Shown here one piece after another: positions 53,134 to 64,000 of a stretch of DNA of 64,000 bases (the first letter of the stretch is position 1; the number at the start of each line of letters is the position of its first letter). The translations under genes and the position numbers were made by a program. The stretch comes from Tenodera sinensis (taxonomy: Eukaryota > Arthropoda > Insecta > Mantodea > Mantidae): the NCBI GenBank assembly GCA_030765045.1, contig CM060963.1:65774617-65838616 (forward strand), given 5' to 3'. The notes under the pieces are model-generated. The model made no database searches, was not told where the DNA came from, and saw nothing but the letters and a program-made list of their open reading frames with translations.

Positions 53134-56100
53134 ATGACTATCCTACAATGGAACGTACGTGGCATTCGAACTCAACGGCCAGAACTTGAGCTCTTGCTCA
53201 AAGAAAACGAACCTCTGGTCGCATGTTTGCAAGAGACTAAGCTGCGTCCTCGAGACGCTTTCCATCTAAGGCGATACACCCCAGTACGGTGTGATGTTAC
53301 ACCAGAAGAGGGTGTACCGGCACATGGCGGCGCTATGATGCTTGTTAGAGACGACGTATATATGCAAACTCTACCATTGCACTCTGATATACAATCAGTT
53401 GCTGTATGGATTAAACTGCCAAACATACATTTCACCATCTGTAATGTTTATTTGCCTCCGTCCCATGACTTCTCGCACATTGATTTAGAAAATCTAGTTT
53501 CCCAGTTGCCAACACCGTTTCTGTTGGTGGGAGACTTCAATGCGCACCACCCACTTTGGGGTTCAAGTCGCGCTTGTGCGAGAGGTACACTCATTTCCGA
53601 TCTTTTGGACAGTCACAACTTAGCTCTCCTAACACTGGAGAGCCTACATTCATTTCGGACTCTCACAATAGTTTCTCACATCTTGACCTTGCAGTTTGTT
53701 CACCTCAGTTGGCAGTCTCCTTACAATGGAATGTCATCTCTGATTTACACTCTAGTGACCACTTCCCATGTCTTATTAGTCTCTTGACACAACATACGTA
53801 TTCCACACGTATGCCCAGATGGCGTTTGGACCATGCCAACTGGAACCTTTACACCCAGTTGGCTGCCTTTACGTACAACGAGCACGACTCAGTGAATAAT
53901 TTGGCGCAGCATCTCACGGAGACGATTCTCTCTGCTGCTGAACAATCGACTCCGCTGTCGACTACACACCCCCGTCGATTTCCCATCCCCTGGTGGACGG
54001 AAGAATGTCGGAATGCCATTCGTGCTCGAAGGCGTGCACTTAGGGTTTTCCAACGTCATCCTACTTTAGAAAACCTAATCGACTACAAGAAAATGCGCGC
54101 CAGGTCCAGACAAGTCATTAAGGATAGCAAAAAGTCATCATGGAGCAAATTTGTAGCTTCATTTAACCGACACACACCTTCCTCGGTTGTGTGGGATAGA
54201 TTAAGGCGTGTTGCAGCTAAAACGACCCAAATACCAATAGCGGGACTAAAAACAGCCATAGGAGCTGTTGTTGATTCATTTGAAGTGGCCAATACCTTTG
54301 GCAGTGCTTTCGCACAAGTGTCTAGCTCGGAAAACTACTCCCCTGAGTTCCTTCCATTTAAAACTCAGGTGGAATCTCAAGGCTTCTCGTTTCGTTCTAG
54401 AAACGTAGAAGATTACAATCGCCTTTTCACCATGGCGGAGCTGGAGCATTCCCTGAAGTCTTCGCGATGTTCAGCACCAGGACCGGACGGTATTCATGTA
54501 CAAATGTTACAACAGCTCTCTCCTGAAGGTAAGGCATTCCTGCTCGAGGTCTATAATCGTGTTTGGGTTGACAATATACTCCCAGAAAATTGGCGGGAGG
54601 CCACCGTTATTCCCATCTTGAAGGCTGGGAAGGACCGTCATCTTCCCTCCAGCTATCGTCCTATTTCCCTCACCAGTTGCGTTTGCAAGGTGATGGAACG
54701 CATGATCAATGGACGATTGGTATGGTGGTATAGAAAGTCGTAACCTACTGACTAATATCCAGTGTGGTTTTCGACGACGCCGTTCAAGTGTTGACCATCT
54801 TGTGTCAATATCGACACAGATAATGGACGGCTTTATGAAGAACTGTCAAACCGTTGGCATATTTTTCGATCTTGAGAAGGCTTATGATACGTGCTGGCGA
54901 GCAGGGATTCTACGTTCCCTGTATGCCTGGAACATACGTGGACGCCTACCACTTTTCATTCAGGAGTTTATGAAGGACCGCTTTTTCCGAGTAAGGGTCG
55001 GCTCGGTTTTTTCTAATTCTTTTGTTCAGGAGGAGGGAGTACCTCAGGGTTCGGTGCTAAGTGTCACGCTCTTTGCTATAGCAATTAACTCCATCTGGAA
55101 ATGTGTTCCACCTGGAGTTTCGTCATGCCTATTCGTAGACGACTTCGCTGTCTATTGCACTTCTCAGCGCACGGCGTTCTTACAACGGCGCCTGCAGCAA
55201 TGTTTGGACAACCTTAGAGAATGGAGCGTGAAAAACGGCTTCCGTTTCTCAACTGAGAAGTCAATCTGCGTTAATTTCTGGCGCCGTAGGAGACGATTAC
55301 CACCTTCGCTCCGATTTGGTCCAGATTCACTTCCCTTCGCAGAAGAGACGCGCTTCCTGGGTTTGATCTTGGACAGGAAGCTTAGTTGGTCGTCGCATAT
55401 TGCACAGCTAAGAGCGAGATGTGACCGTTCCCTAAATATTATGCGAGTACTGAATGGCAAATCGTGGGGAGCGGATCGGACAATTCTGTTGCGGATATAT
55501 CGCGCATTGGTCCGATCCAAGCTAGACTATGGGTGTATTGTTTATTCCTCAGCACGACCATCTGTGCTGAGAAGATTAGACGTGGTCCTTAATAGGGGCA
55601 TCCGCATTGCAACAGGAGCTTTTCCAACAAGCCCAGTGGTGAGCCTTTACGCCGAGTCCGCAGAACCTCCTCTGCAATATCGGCGTGAGATTCTCTTGGC
55701 AAATTATGATTGTGCGCTTAGATGTATGCCTAAGCACCCAACGTTCGCCTCTTTTTTCACCACCACGCTAAGAGAACGATATAGAAATAGCACCCTTTGT
55801 CCAAAGTCTGCGGGGTTCCGTTTCCAAGAGCTCCTAGTGAAGCTTGGAGTGGAACTGCCTGTGATGTTCGCCAAGGGCGAGAGACTTTACCCCCCTTGGC
55901 TATCTGGTACGCCCCATGTAGATCTTGGGATGACCTTACACCAAAAGTCCACGATGCCTATTTCAAGTATCCGCACGTGTTTCTTAGAATTTTTGTCAGG
56001 CTACACTGACTGTCGATATATTTACACCGATGGGTCAAAGGGCTCCAACGGTGTTGGATGTGCTTATGTTTATGGAACCGAACCATATACATTCGGTTTT

Positions 56101-56823
56101 CCAAATAGCACCTCCATTTTTACTGCAGAGCTTTATGCAATTTATCGAGCTGTTTTGTATGTTCGCCGTCGTAAATTAGGTGACTGCCTGATTTTGAGCA
56201 ATTCCCTTAGTGCACTGCAGAGCCTTTGTCAGTTGTACAACCCCCACCCTATTGTACAACGTATCCAGGATGCCCTCCATGTTTTACACGCTTCCAGCGT
56301 TGACGTGGTGTGTGCATGGATTCCTGGTCACGTAGGTTTGCCGGGGAATGAAATGGCAGATTTAGCAGCAAAGACAGCAACTACAGAACCCAGTATTACC
56401 ATCTCACGTGTTACTTCGGAAGACTTTAGGCTTGAAGTGCGGAGAGCGGTGCTGTCGTCCTGGCACGACGAGTGGTCAACTCTCCGTGGTAATAAGCTTA
56501 GAGAAGTGAAAGAACTTCCGATAAACTGGGTAACTTCCTGTCGCAGATCTCGTCGTGAGGAGGTTAGTTTGGCTCGATTAAGAATAGGCCACTGCAATTT
56601 TTCGCATGGTTACCTATTTAAAAGAGACCCTGCGCCTCTATGTCTGCTGTGTGACAACCTTTTGTCAGTTCGCCACGTGTTGCTAGAGTGTTGCTCTCTA
56701 GCGCACCTTCGGGATTCTCTGCAGCTGCCTGCCAGACTTGCAGAGGTCCTAGCAGACGACAAAACAGCAGTTGATAGAGTTTTTAATTTTTTAGCAGAGT
56801 GCAATATCAATTTGAGGATTTAA
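53134..56823 (+). pseudogene. LINE ORF2 (endonuclease, RT, RNase H) with two frameshifts
   Basis: Starts ATG 53134, stop 56821-56823, about 1230 codons. Endonuclease: LQWNVRGI, CLQETKL, GDFNAHHPLWGS, SSDHFP. RT: YRPISLTSCVCKVMERM, GVPQGSVLS, and active site FVDD (55132-55143). RNase H: YIYTDGSKG, FTAELYAI, LILSNSLSAL, WIPGHVGLPGNEMADLAAK. C-terminus: CLLCDNLLSVRHVLLEC. One 1-nt loss near 53625-53640 and one 1-nt gain near 54715-54730 cancel out, so all domains are readable in two frames. The third RNase H aspartate is Asn (AAT 56200-56202). Confidence 0.88.
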
Positions 56824-57045
56824 ATTGTTTTAATTATCTGTTTCTGCTTTTGGACGTATTTATCACCTTGTTTCATATCTGGCTTTTGCCACTGCCTTTT
56901 GCCTTTGTAAATTTTTCTTGTTGCTAGTATTTTTATTTTTGAATGAAATTTATGTCTGGCTATTGCCAGGAATCTTTTAAGGGCGCTGATGACCTAGAAG
57001 TTGAGCGCCCTTAAACCAAATCAAACCAAACAATCAACTTTCATT

Positions 57046-58056
57046 ACACATTTTGTTGCAGGTATGAAAAGAATGCAGTAGGTTAAAGTGATAGTAAGGT
57101 TTGTAAAAGGTGGATTGTTATGTGATGGTTTTGAAATTCTTCATTTGAATGATTCTGAGAAAAACAAAAAGTAACTTGTAACTTGTCACTTGAAAGTTCA
57201 ATCAATAACGAAGAAATCTGAGAAATGATTCATACCACTAACGATTTTGCTTAACATAAATTATGTGGTTTAATGAGATTACATTTTTTCTGCAGTAGCA
57301 TTTTGTCTGTTTCTTATAGTTTACCAATTATGCAAATGTAATTCCGAATGAAGAGGACTTCATGTGCTATTCACAGAAAGTTCAAGATACAGGTTAAACA
57401 AGTTTCACCTTTTTTAGTACTGAACAACCTCATTATTTCCACTCTGCGCTGGCTTATTTTTCTTTACAATCATGATTCAGGTATGAATCTCACTGACTGA
57501 TGATAGCTGATTCTAGAAAGTATTCATTATGAAACTTAGTACTTTGCAGCGTTTTTCCATTCACACAGCTGTTTGTTCAGGAGTAAGCAGCCATGGCATC
57601 CAAAAAATACTCCTAAAGGTCTTATGCATATGATCATGCATAATTGTAAAGACACTGCTATATGAAATTCCCAACACTTTACACAGTTTATAGAATATCT
57701 GCCGAACTTCATAGACAACACAGTAGAGGCTGAAATATAATACCCAATCCAGCCTCAAAGGTGTACAGATGTCAACATTACGCCACAGTACAACTTTTAG
57801 AGCAAATTAAATAGTGATCACTTATTTGATGCATTCAAGTAATGAATGGGGTGAAAAATACTGAAATTCAACTCCCAAAACATTTAAACATAAGCATAAA
57901 TATTTTGCTTCCATTTATTATCATGTGATACTCAGTACTTTACTGACTGCATTCTTTACTGCAATGAAGTGATGCTCTGACACTCGTCCTGTTAGTATTG
58001 CATGTTAGCACATGCAGTTGCTAAGGTAGAGTGGTCAGTTCCTCTGAATAATGCAC
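57046..58056. other. RNase T2 intron, no gene
   Basis: AT-rich. A partial copy of repeat D lies at about 57295-57395 (TTTCTTATAGTTTACCAATT; GAGGACTTCATG). Nothing else can be supported. Confidence 0.4.
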
Positions 58057-58065
58057 GAAACATTA

Positions 58066-58300
58066 ATCGCCGTCTCAGTAGCGTGATGGTTAGCGTGTCT
58101 GCCTCACGTTCAAGAGGTCACGAATTCGAATCTCGCTTAGGCTAAGTTATCCGGGTAAGGTTTTTTTCCGAAGTTTTCCCTTATCCTGAGAAGACGAATG
58201 TCAGGCGACTTAAAGCTCCATGGACCTCGGGCTCATTTGAGCATCATTTCATCCGTTTCATTCATTCACCTTCTGATATGACATTATGTTGGAGGACATT
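58066..58300 (+). mobile_element. tRNA-derived SINE
   Basis: GCGTGATGGTTAGCGTGTCTG (A-box region, about 58080) and a GAATTCGAATCTCGC B box (about 58123-58140), then a body with CCGAAGTTTTCCCTTATCC and an AT-rich end. A short ACATTAA repeat at both ends may be the duplication. Confidence 0.65.
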
Positions 58301-58343
58301 AAAAAAAACATAAAAGTGGTAAAAAGACTATTGTATTAAAGGT

Positions 58344-58737
58344 GTTTAATTTGTTCGCACCTTGCTGTGAAAGACATTACCAAATTGACGTCTGAAGCAA
58401 CTAGTGTACCTGTGAACACTGTTTCAAATATGGGAACGGAAATGAAACAAACAGGAACTGCAAAAACCCCTTAAAAAAAAGAAAAGGCCATTTAGTGTTT
58501 TACAGCAAGTAGATGATTTTGTTAAAAGTGCTATTCGCTTTGAAATGCATAGTTTCTTTTTAAACAACAAGCCTCCTATCATAGATAAGCTATTTCTTTA
58601 GTGAGCAGTGATCTATATCTTCCAAATTTTAAGAAAATAGTGTTCCACAGTTTGCTGAAAGACATTGGGTTTCAGTTTGCAAAAAGAAACAAAATGAATG
58701 TGATAATTGATCGAGAAGACATTGTGGTGTGGTGAAG
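58344..58737 (+). pseudogene. DNA-transposon transposase N-terminal remnant (IS630/Tc1-like)
   Basis: Conceptual reading across frames: KLTSEATSVPVNTVS (helix-turn-helix-like), TGTAKTP then KKKKRPFSVLQQVDDFVKSA, IRFEMHSFF, DKLFL, and LLKDIGFQFAKRNK ... IIDREDIVVW. Such blocks precede the DDE domain in arthropod IS630/Tc1-type transposases. Broken by stops and shifts near 58470, 58600 and 58735; the catalytic domain is absent. Confidence 0.5.
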
Positions 58738-59385
58738 ATGTTAACTGGGATCTGTGGGTGCCGCACCTCTCTCTGACAACTCAGATTAGTGTAAGTTTTT
58801 ACGCACAGAGCTATATTTTATAACTTTTCTTAACCAATTTCATTAATTAATTTAGTTATTTAGTAAATATGAGCTGAGTACAATTATAACCCTGCAGTGC
58901 TACAGACATGTGTTTGTTGGTGGAATGATACAACCGCAATGTTTATATGCATCACCACTTTAAACCCGGAGCAACTGTAGGACCACCTTGTTTAATGATA
59001 ATTTCCTATTTTTTAAAATCCTTGAATTTCAATAGTGTCACACACAGTGCATCTTTACTGTATGCTTGCTTAAGCTTTTTATGATTCCGTACTGCTCCTC
59101 GTGCACTGTTTCCATTTTGTGGTATGCAAAACTCAAGGATGATCTGCAGAACATTACTACAATCCTACCAATATGATTATGTTGCCACCGGCTCTTCAAA
59201 AATTCAAGGTACAAACTGATTTAAAGAAGCTACAGTGATCAAAGTAAGTTTTCAGTGTTCTTCACCAGCACTCTTATTTATGCTGTTCACAGATAGACAC
59301 TGCACGTGTATATTTCCTAATTTTTTTTTTTTGGTGGGAGGGGGAGGGGTTTCAGCTACCTTATGAAAATTAAAAATATACTTAC
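58738..59385. other. RNase T2 intron, no gene
   Basis: AT-rich; nothing supported apart from a poly-T/G-rich tract at 59320-59350. Confidence 0.4.
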
Positions 59386-59758
59386 ACTATCATGTATGCA
59401 CTGTATTTGTGGACGTTTGCCAGTTGCATTCACTACTGCATCCCATATTTGTTGTATCTCGTATCCTACTTCTCTAGGTACTATGCTGCCTTGTGACAAC
59501 ATGGTTGCCATTTCATATTTTTTAATCCATTCCAGTCCTTGGCTGAAATATTTCCATTCTGTATTGAGACTGGGTAAAACTGCAGCGCATGAGCCATGTT
59601 TAGTCCATTCATGTTTCCAGAGATCATAAGCCTTGGTCCCATTTTCTATGTTTGTCCAATATTCATTAAGTTGCTCCTCTAAAGGAAGAAGTTCTTTCAT
59701 ATTAAAATGCATTGAGTTGTTACAAAACCCAGGTCCAATTGTACCGAGTTTTGTTGGC
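59386..59758 (-). CDS. RNase T2, internal coding exon with CAS-2 active site
   Basis: Minus-strand exon: acceptor CTATTTCAG before 59758 and donor GTAAGT after 59386. The first base completes a Trp codon, so it opens W-PTKLGTIGPGFCN, the end of the HG.WP active-site block CAS-1. Next are the WTNIENGTKAYDLWKHEW region and WKHEWTKHGSC, the CAS-2 block with catalytic His and Glu, then a helix-rich part to RPQIQCIHDS. T2 enzymes cleave single-stranded RNA and are secreted or lysosomal. The exon(s) carrying the signal peptide and CAS-1 His were not found up to 64000. The downstream intron (10.5 kb) is full of LINEs. Confidence 0.9.
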
Positions 59759-60404
59759 CTGAAATAGGAGAGAAAATAAAATGTACATTGGCATAAAGGC
59801 TTTGTTATTTTTTTCAAAACAAAGTTGAAAAGTATAACACTTGCTCTGGTTATGTACTTTTCGAAAGTTTTTGCTTGAAGGGCATTGTAGCATTATCAAG
59901 CTTCATTTACAGATGGTTTAGGGTGCTCTCAAAAATAAACGTACCATATTTGAATTTAATAAAAGCATTACTTGAAGTTAAGATTTCTTAATAATTTAAT
60001 AATCCAATGTCATTTGTAAGTTAATGACAAGACAGAACACTTAATTATTTTTTCTTTCTTTTTGACACGGATAAAACCATCGTTAACACTTTTACAGCAC
60101 GACATTGGTAGCAGGTGAGAACCCATGATGGTAGCCTCACAAAGGAGGTGACATCTCTTCTAGCCCCAGGTCACAGTGAATGGCTGTGTAGTAGTATCTG
60201 GTTGTAGGTTCCGTGCATGGGGATTTGTGCAAAGCCCTCAATGGTCTGACATTCTAAGCAGAAGAGGTTCCTATTTGTCAGGAGTCTATGCACATTAAAG
60301 TTTGTACCTGAAGTAACACAAGTAAAATCCTTAAAAGGGTGGAAGAAGCACCCCTTCCCCTTATTGTGGATCATAAACTTAAAGGTGACAAAATTTAAAG
60401 TGTG

Positions 60405-60480
60405 GAATCAGGGCTGAAAAATTCAATGCCATAGCCGGTATTTGAACCACAGATCTTCCGCATATTGAGGTGACAATCTT
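60405..60480 (-). mobile_element. SINE S1 fragment
   Basis: The minus strand has GGTTCAAATACCGGCTATGG and CATTGAATTTTTCAGC, matching the S1 B-box region and start of body. Confidence 0.55.
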
Positions 60481-60654
60481 ATTGATCTTACCCTGCACGG
60501 TAACTTCTCCAGAGGACATTTGAATTACTCCTAGCTTCCAAAGAAATTCCAAAACAATAACTCATGATAACTATGGAAATGAGGAAGATTAGAAAAAAAG
60601 AGTAAAAAAGGAAACATTACTAAAGTTTTGTAAAGTGATAACAGGCCAAGACTT

Positions 60655-60835
60655 ACCGCCTGGCCACTGCATCTTTATCAAATAGCTTTTCAGCCTCCTG
60701 GGACCTAACGAGGCTGAGTACACCTCGTGCTGGACTTCCCAGTAGGGGAAAAATCCCCAAACCAGTACCAGGGATCGAAATTGGATCATCTGCACTAGAG
60801 GCAGGTGCACTACTGCTGTCCTATGGAGGCCATCT
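60655..60835 (-). mobile_element. SINE S2 copy, diverged
   Basis: The minus strand reads ATGGCCTCCATAGGACAGCA, TTCGATCCCTGGTAC, GGGGATTTTTCCCCTACTGG and CTCAGCCTCGTTAGGTCCC, matching the first ~170 bp of the SINE at 46277-46628. Confidence 0.75.
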
Positions 60836-61049
60836 TTATAAAGTGATGGCACTGCTAATTCTGTTATAGGACTGTGAATTATGGGTCCTAAATTCTTGAG
60901 AAAAACAAAAATAAATTAAGACGTGAGAAATTAAGTTTCTCAGATTCATGGCTGGATAAGTTCTATTGGACAAAGAAAGACACAAAGAAATTATAAACAA
61001 ACTGAGAAAATATTCTACAAGTAATAAAAGAAAAGCAATATAATTAAAA

Positions 61050-61170
61050 GATTATGTAAATAGAATGCCAATCATAAGAATAACAAAAATGGTAATGAAT
61101 TACAACCCAAAAGGAAGATGGCCAATTGGAAGACCAAAATAGGCAGAATCACTTTGATAGAGTCAGAACA
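61050..61170 (+). pseudogene. LINE C-terminal remnant
   Basis: The plus strand reads VNRMPIIRITKMVMNYNPKG then RWPIGRPK and a stop, like the RM....K.....GKR..GRP ending of many LINE ORF2 proteins. Confidence 0.45.
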
Positions 61171-61549
61171 GACCAATAGTATGTTGTATACAAACCTGTA
61201 GCTATTAACAGCGAAACAAATTAAATCCACCCATATCACAAATAATATAGATCATAGGCTTCACTTATCTTAAATATGCAGTGTAAGTTATTGAAACACC
61301 AATTATAATTTTGTTAACCTTCACTGACATTCTCAAGTTGATTGACCTAGGTCGACCTTGCTACAAGCATTATGTGATGCTATGCCACTATTACCAACCT
61401 CTGAACACAAAACAAATCTGTTAGCAGAATCAATCAGCAGTATTTCAAAATTATAATGCAGTCCCTATTTTTCAAAATGAATATTTTTTTTCCCCAAACC
61501 ATTAAACCTATGTGTCCATTTAATTGTTTTAATAATTTAACCTCTGGAT

Positions 61550-61834
61550 TTATTCATGATTAAATAACCAAAAATGATCTACCACAACTGATTTATCCAT
61601 CTGTTCATACTTAATATTTCTATTATTACTTGTCTTTAAATGACATTTAGTTTCACCAATGTAAACCTTGTCACAATCCAAACAGCTAAATTGATAAATG
61701 CTAGACCTTTTATAGTTTGGAATTTTGCCCTTCTTAGAAAAATTAAGCGAGTTTTTTATATGCCTGCCTTTGGGCTCCATGGACATCATATTCCAAATTG
61801 CTAACATATTGATCCCAACTCTGTTGTTTTGCAC
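61550..61834 (-). pseudogene. Penelope-like GIY-YIG endonuclease fragment
   Basis: The minus strand encodes SSIYQFSCLDCDKVYIGETK followed by HLKT and a C-terminal DHFWLFNHE. The spacing of IYQ..C..C...YIG fits the GIY-YIG domain of Penelope-like elements. No RT is attached here. Confidence 0.6.
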
Positions 61835-61932
61835 GCTTCTTTTTTCACTATGGCACTTCTTCTCTTATATTCAATTGTTTTCATCGTTAGGGTTATTTAA
61901 TAGTTTTAAATAGGCTTCTTTCTTATTTCTAG

Positions 61933-62555
61933 TTAATGAAGCAATATAATCATACCAGACATACAATCCTCATAGCTTCTATATACTCTTGTGTCTTTTA
62001 CCAGAGGTGCTAATCTGTTATTAACTAAACTGTAGTCTATAACACTCCTTGATCCTTTACTAGCCCACATATATTTGTGTATATATTTGTGCCTGAAGAA
62101 AGAATTTGTTACTTTTAATCTATTAAAGGTACAAAAGTTTCTCAAGGTTATTCCGTTTTCATTCAGTGTAGGTTCTCCATTATCACCTATGATATCTTTT
62201 ACAGGTAGTTTCCCGATTCTGGCGTTGAAGTCTCTGCCCACTATTACTTGATCATTCTTATTTAGGAAATCTAGATGATTTTGCAAACTCTTGTAAAATT
62301 ATTTATTTTCACCCTATTTGCCCTCTTCAGAGCATATACACTTACAGTTGTTAGCTACCCTCAAGCATTTTTAAACCGTAAACCCATTATTCTATCATTT
62401 ATACAAGTGTAGCTATGGATTCTACTTCTTAATCTTTTATCAACTAAAATAGCTCTGCTTTCTTGTGCTACTCCGCTATAAAGTAACATATAATATTTCA
62501 ACTCCTTAGAGCCCATCAACTTCTTTTTGATTTTCAATAATAGCGCAATGTCCAC
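61933..62555 (-). pseudogene. LINE endonuclease fragment
   Basis: The first piece on the minus strand (62555-62361) reads YMLLYSGVAQESRAILVDKR; the second (62286-61933) reads VIVGRDFNARIGK, IGDNGEPTLNENG, YMWASKGSRSVIDYSLVNNR. These are endonuclease/exonuclease/phosphatase-fold blocks of LINEs often mis-annotated as craniofacial development protein 2-like. The frames are broken near 62290-62360 and the final catalytic SDH block is missing. Confidence 0.65.
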
Positions 62556-62897
62556 CTATGCTCTTTTTAATTCTATTTCACTTTCTTTGCTGAATATCCC
62601 TCATACATTCCAAGTAATTATGTTTAATTGTTCCACAATGCCTTTTACCATTAACCTTTTACATTACTTCATTAAATCTGTCTGGCTTTCCTTTTTCTGA
62701 GCTTATGAGTAGGATCTTTTTACATGGGAGGAGTACCAACCCATTCGCCATAACCCCCAACCTGGAGGACCAGAGTTTAATTTTGGAGTTCTCTCTCCTA
62801 GGTTGAATGCCATCCAAAGCTTTGGAGTCTTGCCTGTCCCGCTATTGTATAAACCCCAATACATGGGTTGCCTCTTCCACCTCTTATATATATATAT
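62556..62897. other. No gene
   Basis: May include the upstream part of the LINE at 61933-62555. Nothing firm. Confidence 0.3.
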
Positions 62898-63065
62898 TCT
62901 AAAGTAAGAACAAAATTAGAAACTAAAAACTTCACTTATCTTAGTAATATTGCAAGTTCTTTGGTGCAAAGCTGACAATGTTTCGAGTTGACTCCAACTC
63001 ATTTTTAAAACTATACAAACTGTATAGAATCTTGTTGCTTCACTGTTAATAGCTTCAAATACAAA
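62898..63065. repeat. Dispersed repeat related to 27144-27275, Penelope-type ribozyme-like motif
   Basis: Shares TTCTAAAGTAAGAACAA, ATTGCAAGTTCTTTGG and ATCTTGTTGCTTCA with 27144-27275. Here the middle carries GTTTCGAGTTGACTCCAACTCAT (about 62980-63002; quoted as two parts, GTTTCGAGTTG and ACTCCAACTCAT). On the minus strand this is a short stem followed by CGAAAC and GUC, reminiscent of hammerhead motifs in Penelope-like elements. Confidence 0.4.
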
Positions 63066-63640
63066 AAGCAGGGGTCCAGTTAGTAAGCCAGCCTCAATTA
63101 AAGCAAGATGATATTTACTTGCTCTAAAAGTGAAGCTATTAAGTATTTTTGTTCATTATTCGTACAAATTTATAAGCTTGTATAAGTATCAAATCTTTAT
63201 CTTACAAATAATAATGAATAAAGCATATGATTTTGTTTCGTCATTTAATGCATACTTTTATTAAATAGCTATTTCTGGCTTTTCAAAACTAAGAATCACA
63301 TTACACCATTGCTCCAATAGAGCGATAGCCATATTACATCGTGGTACCCTGCAATGGCCCTCCCTCCTAGGATGTGACAAGTGGCTCCCCCATAGCAAGC
63401 AGATGACCGCTGTTCAAGAGAGAAGAGGATTACAGGTTATAAACTGAAGGACTTTGCATTAAAGTGCAGCACATCTAGTCAAGCAACACAACTTTTCTTT
63501 CTGTAACATAAAATAGCTTTTCTTCTTCACTAATAATAATTTGTTTATGTAGTGTTTAATGCCTGTTCTTACTGCATGTATCACTATAGATGGTGGATAC
63601 AGATGATGCATGAAATGAAATAATTTGGAAAGAAAACATT
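63066..63640. other. No gene
   Basis: Nothing can be supported. Confidence 0.35.
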
Positions 63641-63689
63641 CCAGGCCTAAGTTTAGGGCACTTCCCCAACATTTGCCAGTTATGAAGAC

Positions 63690-63780
63690 CTAGAAAAGTT
63701 TGTCAGGAACGGCAAATCAGGTAGTGTTTGAACTGCAGATCTCCCATTCACATGTTTGTGTCTTAACGACCTGGCAAGAG
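63690..63780 (-). mobile_element. Possible tRNA-derived SINE fragment
   Basis: The minus strand has CCAGGTCGTTAAGACACAAA (A-box-like) and GATCTGCAGTTCAAACACTA (B-box-like) at tRNA spacing. No duplication or tail identified. Confidence 0.35.
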
Positions 63781-64000
63781 ATTTGTATTTGGATCATCTG
63801 ACTGGGAAAGCACACACACACTACCTCCTCCGAACTACAAAGAGGGCAAATTTCTCTTGCCCAGTGTTACAATCTTAGTCTAGAGCATGTGAATCCATTA
63901 CAATCAGATAATCAATGCAGAATCTTCCCAGTACAAACACTGAAAAGAAAATGTTATATTTTTTGCACAAATATTTCAATGTAAAGCATTTTCATGTTTT

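Larger units (their letters stand above)
50977..57031 (+). mobile_element. Full-length two-ORF LINE with 14-bp duplication
   Basis: 6055 bp, flanked by AATCAACTTTCATT at 50963-50976 and 57032-57045. It has a 5' UTR of about 630 bp, a gag-like ORF1, an ORF2 with endonuclease, RT and RNase H, a short 3' UTR and a CCAAA-type tail. Layout fits the I/Jockey group of RNase H-bearing LINEs; the clade was not tested. It lies antisense in the RNase T2 intron. Confidence 0.92.

Noticed and set aside
60171..60374. 67-aa minus-strand frame (HGTYNQILLHSH...)
   Set aside because: Looked like a possible exon or LINE piece, but no motif, splice phase or homology could be supported.
60640..62700. First RNase T2 exon with CAS-1 (HG.W)
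   Set aside because: Candidate donor-like sites near 60648 and 62650 were read on the minus strand; neither encodes HG.W in the needed phase.

Overview
The window is nuclear DNA of an arthropod, most likely an insect. Reasons: spliced genes with GT-AG introns, an AT-rich background, tRNA-derived SINEs, RNase H-bearing LINEs, Penelope, hAT, piggyBac- and mariner-type elements, and a Ty3/gypsy-like LTR family. The species cannot be fixed from the sequence. Only two host genes are visible, and they converge. The 3' four coding exons of UBXN1 (SAKS1-like UBX-domain protein) lie on the + strand at 2113-2364, 36438-36681, 41143-41323 and 48309-48352. The last two coding exons of a secreted RNase T2 lie on the - strand at 59386-59758 and 48537-48851. 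Their stop codons are only 184 bp apart. The 5' ends of both genes lie outside the window.

Almost everything else is mobile DNA in the introns. The 34-kb UBXN1 intron (2365-36437) holds a three-level nest of one LTR-retrotransposon family. Element C (2539-25015, +, TSD CACT) contains element B (5634-23120, -, TSD ATGG), which contains element A (12282-20564, +, TSD ATAT). A is near-intact (gag, pol, LTRs differing at one position by eye). B and C are gag-only derivatives sharing the same two pol deletions, so they look like a mobilised non-autonomous subfamily. All copies keep a long 3' non-coding region with paired hairpins and a ~22-bp minisatellite. In A the gag stop codon is directly preceded by a GGAAAAC heptamer and followed by a strong hairpin, which predicts -1 frameshifting into pol.

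Element B is also interrupted (about 6546-10857) by LINE pieces, including a CR1-like ORF1 with an SGNH esterase domain. From 25 to 36 kb lie SINEs, a dispersed repeat, and a decayed LINE (28996-35395, -) split by a hAT transposon with clear TIRs and an 8-bp TSD (31533-34445). Between 36.7 and 48.3 kb are a Penelope-like RT remnant, a piggyBac-type MITE with perfect 16-bp TIRs and TTAA sites, a mariner-like remnant, a palindromic SINE dimer with a 15-bp TSD, and a tRNA-SINE with a 13-bp TSD.

The 10.5-kb RNase T2 intron (48852-59385) carries a truncated LINE with a 16-bp TSD, itself hit by another LINE tail, and a full-length two-ORF LINE (50977-57031, 14-bp TSD). That LINE has two compensating frameshifts and a damaged RNase H site. 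The last 4 kb hold fragments of SINEs, a LINE endonuclease and a Penelope GIY-YIG domain. No rRNA genes, functional tRNA genes or CRISPR arrays were seen.
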